Source: UBA6382 sp963617965
GTDB lineage: Bacteria > Bacteroidota > Bacteroidia > Bacteroidales > Bacteroidaceae
Assembly: GCA_963617965.1 (NCBI GenBank)
Contig: CAVEQO010000039.1
Coordinates: 1-19,160 of the forward strand
Reading direction: 5' to 3'
Length of the DNA: 19,160 nt
The notes below the pieces were generated by a model. It did not search any database. It saw nothing but the letters and a program-made list of their open reading frames with translations, and was not told the origin of the DNA. Numbering within the stretch: the stretch's first letter is position 1; every line of letters begins with the position of its first letter. Positions 15,545-19,160 of the stretch are shown one piece after another. The translations under genes were made by a program, and so were the position numbers.

Positions 15545-15660
15545 GTCTCTTCCCACACCGTGCCGTCCAGAAGTCTACGGCAGGACTTTGCAGAGGCAAA
15601 GATTAACCTCATGGTCGTGGGTGGGCACTACCTAATGTCAAAGCGTCATTGATGCTTTGT
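15545..15660 (+). ncRNA. Candidate structured RNA (6S-like RNA or long 5' leader)
   Basis: Directly downstream of a good promoter the sequence can fold into a three-way arrangement. A closing stem pairs CCCACACC (15552-15559) with GGTCGTGGG (15613-15621), eight pairs with one bulged C. Inside are hairpin TGCCGT/ACGGCA (15561-15566 with 15577-15582) and hairpin CTTTGC/GCAAAG (15586-15591 with 15596-15601). A further hairpin CAAAGC/GCTTTG (15639-15644 with 15654-15659) follows and could end the transcript, though without a T-run. Length of about 115 nt and a housekeeping-type promoter are compatible with a Bacteroidota 6S-like RNA, but I cannot confirm that family. A regulatory leader of the TM2 operon is the alternative. 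Confidence 0.4.
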
Positions 15661-15848
15661 CTTCATGACCGTTGAACCCAAGGAATTCACTACAAGCCAA
15701 AGATGTCACTTGTGTGTATTTTCCGAGGGACTCGGACGGAAGACAAGCCAAGATGCAAGCTCACGTTTTGCGTTTTGTAGTCGGCGAAGTAAAACACCTG
15801 AATTTCATTGTCCGGGCTTGGCAAGGCAAACTCTCTAACTCTAAATTT

Positions 15849-16184
15849 ATGGATTCACAAAAAGTTGACATGTATCTGATGACGGCAGGCAATATTTTTC
15901 CTACAGAATGCTTGCCCAGCATTCGGGAGAAGCTCCTCCAAGCTGATGAAGACAAACTTTTAATGGTACAATCTGCGGGAATGAAGAAACCGATGGTTGC
16001 TTTCTGGCTTAACTTCTTTCTGGGCAATCTGGGTGCCGAATATTTCTATTTAGGCAAAACCGGACTAGGAATAGTGAAATTGCTGACATGTGGAGTAGCT
16101 GGCATCTGGTCGTTTATAAATCTCTTTACTATAATAGGATACACGAAGAGAGAAAATTACAAGAATTTCACAATGCTCCTTTAA
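15849..16184 (+). CDS. TM2-domain membrane protein, first of a tandem pair
   Basis: A small membrane protein of unknown function, 111 residues. An N-terminal cytoplasmic-type segment (1-48, starting MDSQKVDM, with FPTECLPSIREKL) precedes two hydrophobic helices (about 49-60 extending into the loop, and 72-96) of the TM2 type. The usual G-x-x-G-x-(D/H)-R-F-Y-x-G turn has become GNLGAEYFYLG, losing the Arg, and the Asp normally in the second helix (IDWF in the neighbour) is replaced (INLF). The frame is open back to 15672, but the ATG at 15849 is chosen because the neighbouring paralogue starts with the same eight residues and a matching DNA stretch. The second paralogue starts 14 bp after the stop. 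Confidence 0.8.
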   Translation: MDSQKVDMYLMTAGNIFPTECLPSIREKLLQADEDKLLMVQSAGMKKPMVAFWLNFFLGNLGAEYFYLGKTGLGIVKLLTCGVAGIWSFINLFTIIGYTKRENYKNFTMLL

Positions 16185-16198
16185 CCTTAGACATTATT

Positions 16199-16549
16199 AT
16201 GGATTCACAAAAAGTAGACATGTTCATTGTTACCAAAGGAGAAATGTTTCCTGCGGAGCAATTGCCCTATATACGCGAACGCTTGGCAAACTTGCCCGAC
16301 GACAAATCCAGTATGATGTACTCTGTGGAGTACAAGAACCCTACCATATCATTGGTCTTGTCGCTCTTGTTGGGAGGCTATGGAATCGACAGGTTTTATA
16401 TTGGCGACATAGGCATAGGTGTCGGAAAACTACTGACATGCGGAGGGCTTTGGATATGGGCCATCATAGACTGGTTCTTAATTCGTGACGCCACAAAAAA
16501 GGCCAACTTTGAAAAGTTCCTACAGGTGATGACCGTTTATGGCGGTTAA
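16199..16549 (+). CDS. TM2-domain membrane protein, second of a tandem pair
   Basis: A 116-residue paralogue of the preceding protein, sharing MDSQKVDM at the start and a common layout: N-terminal soluble part (FPAEQLPYIRERL), then KNPTISLVLSLLLGG (46-60), the conserved turn GYGIDRFYIGDIGIG and a second helix with CGGLWIWAIIDWFLI (81-95). Here the canonical TM2 residues (DRFYIG, IDWF) are intact. TM2 proteins occur widely in bacteria; their role is mostly unknown. Although the frame extends upstream into the previous gene, the shared start fixes ATG 16199. Its last 11 bases overlap the next gene, so translation is likely coupled. Confidence 0.88.
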   Translation: MDSQKVDMFIVTKGEMFPAEQLPYIRERLANLPDDKSSMMYSVEYKNPTISLVLSLLLGGYGIDRFYIGDIGIGVGKLLTCGGLWIWAIIDWFLIRDATKKANFEKFLQVMTVYGG

Positions 16550-16940
16550 ACGGATGACACATTACCTTTGGGTAGGGTATATTGCTGCCGTTTTGTGGCT
16601 TCTTTTCTGCAATTCACATCACGGCGGCAACATTACCGTGTGTCCGACTAAACTTCTTTGGCATATTCCCTGTCCAGGCTGTGGCATAACGAGGGCAACG
16701 TTGCTTTTCATGGAAGGAAACTTTTTGGATGCCGTCAAAATGAACCCCAATGTTCTGTTTTCCGTATTGTTCATAACCACGTTCCCTATTATGGCAATCA
16801 CGCAAAGAATTACCGGCATTGATTATGTTCATAAAATATATGTTCTCGTTGAAAATTGTCTTAGGCAGAAACCCGTCCTCTTCGTGGTTTTGTGTTTTGA
16901 GATAATGGTCGAGGTGAACAACATCACCAATCACATTTAG
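16539..16940 (+). CDS. DUF2752 family membrane protein
   Basis: A 133-residue membrane protein with the DUF2752 signature: CPTK at 35-38 and PCPGCGITRA at 44-53, then a probable amphipathic stretch and hydrophobic segments at about 8-24, 71-88 and 112-125. Function is unknown; the paired cysteines could bind metal or form disulfides, which is speculation. It overlaps the upstream TM2 gene by 11 bp (ATG 16539); ATG 16554, just after the TM2 stop, is an alternative. Genes for TM2 and DUF2752 proteins are often neighbours in Bacteroidales as I recall, which suggests a joint membrane role. A strong hairpin follows at 17030-17067. Confidence 0.85.
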   Translation: MAVKRMTHYLWVGYIAAVLWLLFCNSHHGGNITVCPTKLLWHIPCPGCGITRATLLFMEGNFLDAVKMNPNVLFSVLFITTFPIMAITQRITGIDYVHKIYVLVENCLRQKPVLFVVLCFEIMVEVNNITNHI

Positions 16941-17029
16941 ATTTAGACGCAGTATCTATCATCAGTTAACTATCAGGGTTGCCAACTTTTCCAGTTATCC
17001 TAGCTTGCTTGCACCGCAGTCAATATACA

Positions 17030-17067
17030 GCAGAGGCACCGCCGTGAATTCATGGCGGTGCCTCTGC
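17030..17067. terminator. Bidirectional hairpin between convergent genes
   Basis: GCAGAGGCACCGCC (17030-17043) and GGCGGTGCCTCTGC (17054-17067) are a perfect 14-bp inverted repeat with a 10-nt spacer that is itself nearly palindromic. It lies between the DUF2752 gene and the convergent leucine-rich repeat gene. There is no T-run on either side, but its position and strength fit termination in both directions. Confidence 0.7.
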
Positions 17068-17119
17068 ACTGTGGGCATCCTTTTGGATGAGTTTCCTTTG
17101 TGTCTATATGTCTGTCAGG

Positions 17120-19160
17120 CTATCTGGCGGTATTGACTTTGAATGTCCTGCCGGCTGCCCTTACAACATATATGCCTGCCGACGGCACGGCGATGGTCTT
17201 GCCTGTGCCACGGTAAACCAATGCTCCGTTAGTGCCGTACACTTCCACCACGGCATTGCCAGCAGCTCCCGTCACTGTGATTACTCCGTTGCTTGCGGAA
17301 ACGACCGCATTGTTCTCCTGTGCCACACCGTTGATGCCGGTGACGATGTTTGTGAATTCCTTCCATCCTTCTGCTGCCTTGTATGCCTCGGCAGATGTCC
17401 ATGGCACGTACAACTCGCATTTGTCCTTATCTACACCAATGAAGACTTCGCCGCCGCAGGTGGGAGGGATCTCAGCCAGAGATTCTATTTTCGTCAGCCC
17501 TGTGCATTGTGTGAACGCTCCGTCTCCTATGCTTGTCACGGAGGTGGGGATTTCCACGCTCGTCAGCCCTTTGCATCCGGAGAACGCAAAGACTCCAATC
17601 GTTGTTACTCCTTCTCCGATAACCACCTTTGTGGGGGAGAGGTCTTTCCATTGGGGGAATTCTTCGTCATAGTCAGTCATCGCTCCCGTGCCCTCGATGG
17701 TCAGCACGCCCTCGCTGTCCAGAGTCCATTTCACGTTTTCACCGCAGTCGCCCGATGCCACAACTGTAACCGCGGCTTTGATGTTTGTGAATTCCTTCCA
17801 TGCGTCTGCTGCCTTGTATGCTTCGATGGAATTCTCCGGCACATACAGCACGCATGTGCTCTTATCTATACCGTCGAAGACATTATCAGGGCAGGTAGGA
17901 GGAGTCGTTGCCAGGGATTCTATTTTCTCCAGCTCAGAGCAGGCACAGAACGCCATCTCTCCTATGCTCGTCACGGAGGCGGGGATGGTCACGCTCTTCA
18001 GCTCTGTACATTCGGTGAACATACATTTTGCTATGCTTGTCAGGGATTCGGGGAGAGTAACGCTCGTCAGCCCTGTTCTATAGAACGCATATTCTTTCAT
18101 CTCCGTCACGGAGTTGGGGATGGTCACGCTCTTCAGCCCTCTGCATTCATAGAACGCATATTCTCCAATCGTTGTCACTCCTTCTCCGATGACAGCCGTT
18201 GTGAAAGAGAGGCTTGCCCATGGAGAGGGAGAGTCAAATGTATAATCAGCCATCGCGCCCTCACCATCGATGGTCAGCACGCCATCGCCGTCCAGAGTCC
18301 ATGTGAGGTTTTCACCGCAGTCGCCCGATGCCACAACTGTAACCGCGGCTTTGGTGTTTGTGAACTCCTTCCATGTCTCTGCTGCCTTGTATGCTTCGAT
18401 GGAATTCTTCGGCACATACAACTCGCATTTACTCATGTCCACATCCGGGAATACATTGCTGCCGCAGGTGGGAGGAGTCTCCGCCAGGGATTCTATCTTC
18501 GTCAGTCCTGTGCACCAACGGAACGCATACTCACCTATGCTTGTCAAGGATTCGGGGAAGGTCACGCTCGTCAGTGCTGGGCACTTAACGAACGCGTTCC
18601 TTTCTATGCTTTTCAAAGAGTTGGAAAGGGTCACGCTCTCCAGCCTTGCGCAGTAACCGAACGCCACTTGTCCTATGCTTGTCACGGAGTTGGGGATTTC
18701 CACGCTCGTCAGTTCTATACAGTTATTGAACAACATGGTTGATATGCTCGCCAAGGAATTGGGAAGGGTCACGCTTGTCAGTCCTGTGCAATTGGAGAAC
18801 GCACTTCCTCCTATGCTCATCACGGAGTTGGGGATGGTCACGCTTGTCAGTCCTGAGCAGTTACAGAACGCACTTTCTCCTATGCTTGTCACGGAGCCGG
18901 GGATGTCCACGCTTGCCAGTTCGTAGCAGTTAATGAACGCGTTGGTTCCAATCGTTGTCACTCCGTCTTTGATGACCACCGTCGTGAAGGAGAGGTCTGC
19001 CCATGGGGCGGTCCCATAGTCTTCCATCGCTCCCTCACCCTCGATGGTCAGCACGCCCTGGTCGTCCAGAGTCCATGTGAGGAAGTCGCCGCAGCTACCC
19101 GATGCCTCCGCCCAAAGACTGGGGGACACCAGCAGGAACAATGCGGTCATCACTGCGAAA
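17120..19160 (-). CDS. BspA-like leucine-rich repeat surface protein (5' end beyond window)
   Basis: A secreted or surface leucine-rich repeat protein; BspA relatives mediate binding to host proteins or other bacteria. The frame is still open at the window edge: the signal peptide core (ALFLLVSPSLWA) is present but the basic start is missing, so the true start is probably just outside and the GTG/ATG at 19153/19150 are internal. Counting from 19153, three modules follow (about 19-275, 276-466, 467-603). Each begins SG(S/D)CG...WTLD..GVLTI.G.GAM.DY, continues with LRR_5-type repeats (LTSV.IP.SVTSIG..AF..C, about 23 residues) and ends in PPTC...LYVP.....AYKAA..WKEFTN. Repeat number falls from about six to two. 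The last 74 residues (VEVYGTNGALVYRGTGK...SAGIYVVRAAGRTFKV) resemble a type IX secretion sorting domain. Confidence 0.9.
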   Translation of the reverse strand, partial: FAVMTALFLLVSPSLWAEASGSCGDFLTWTLDDQGVLTIEGEGAMEDYGTAPWADLSFTTVVIKDGVTTIGTNAFINCYELASVDIPGSVTSIGESAFCNCSGLTSVTIPNSVMSIGGSAFSNCTGLTSVTLPNSLASISTMLFNNCIELTSVEIPNSVTSIGQVAFGYCARLESVTLSNSLKSIERNAFVKCPALTSVTFPESLTSIGEYAFRWCTGLTKIESLAETPPTCGSNVFPDVDMSKCELYVPKNSIEAYKAAETWKEFTNTKAAVTVVASGDCGENLTWTLDGDGVLTIDGEGAMADYTFDSPSPWASLSFTTAVIGEGVTTIGEYAFYECRGLKSVTIPNSVTEMKEYAFYRTGLTSVTLPESLTSIAKCMFTECTELKSVTIPASVTSIGEMAFCACSELEKIESLATTPPTCPDNVFDGIDKSTCVLYVPENSIEAYKAADAWKEFTNIKAAVTVVASGDCGENVKWTLDSEGVLTIEGTGAMTDYDEEFPQWKDLSPTKVVIGEGVTTIGVFAFSGCKGLTSVEIPTSVTSIGDGAFTQCTGLTKIESLAEIPPTCGGEVFIGVDKDKCELYVPWTSAEAYKAAEGWKEFTNIVTGINGVAQENNAVVSASNGVITVTGAAGNAVVEVYGTNGALVYRGTGKTIAVPSAGIYVVRAAGRTFKVNTAR

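Noticed and set aside
15672..15848. N-terminal extension of the first TM2 protein to an ATG at 15672
   Set aside because: The paralogue starts with the same MDSQKVDM, and the 59 extra residues have no counterpart and look like translated leader.
17087..18742. A 551-codon plus-strand open frame, rich in Cys and His
   Set aside because: It is wholly antisense to the leucine-rich repeat gene and owes its openness and repetitive look to the repeats of that gene. The minus-strand product has a signal peptide core, known repeats and a sorting-like tail.
17500..19000. Regularly spaced DNA repeats suggesting a CRISPR-like array
   Set aside because: The spacing of about 69 bp equals 23 codons and the repeats translate as leucine-rich repeats with codon-level variation, so they are coding repeats.

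Overview
The window looks like a chromosomal segment of a member of the Bacteroidales (Bacteroides/Prevotella-type Bacteroidota). The evidence is promoter boxes of the form TAnnTTTG ahead of several genes, little Shine-Dalgarno sequence, the gene order yceD-rpmF-fabH-era-der, an anaerobic sulfatase-maturating enzyme, and a BspA-like leucine-rich repeat protein with a type IX-like C-terminus. Species cannot be told from the sequence.

Layout. 1-308: leader with one promoter-like box and a 38-codon ORF overlapping the next gene. 309-3423: a type II restriction-modification pair, a C5 cytosine methyltransferase with an unusually large internal insertion and an MvaI/BcnI-type nuclease with an N-terminal extension. 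3639-4820: a membrane sensor histidine kinase without an adjacent response regulator. 4954-9567: a housekeeping block of yceD, rpmF, fabH, era, der and a small lipoprotein, covering ribosome biogenesis and fatty-acid initiation, with a hairpin terminator between fabH and era. 9650-11681: nagB and an anaerobic sulfatase-maturating radical SAM enzyme, consistent with use of amino sugars and sulfated host glycans.

11682-13968 is the most informative stretch. An AbiE type IV toxin-antitoxin pair lies between the intact sulfatase-maturase gene and a decayed partial copy of that gene. A 72-bp perfect direct repeat brackets the module. It contains the last codons of the maturase and also the last eight codons plus stop of the convergent MFS transporter gene downstream. 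The ancestral order was therefore maturase tail-to-tail with the transporter, and the AbiE module arrived together with a duplication of this junction. The second maturase copy has since lost 733 bp and 7 bp, each between short direct repeats.

13942-15123 (minus strand) is the Bcr/CflA-type transporter. 15190-15848 has no convincing gene but holds divergent promoter-like boxes and a foldable candidate RNA. 15849-16940 is a small membrane-protein operon of two tandem TM2-domain paralogues and a DUF2752 protein, apparently without known function. A strong hairpin at 17030-17067 separates it from the convergent BspA-like surface protein on the minus strand, whose 5' end runs off the window.
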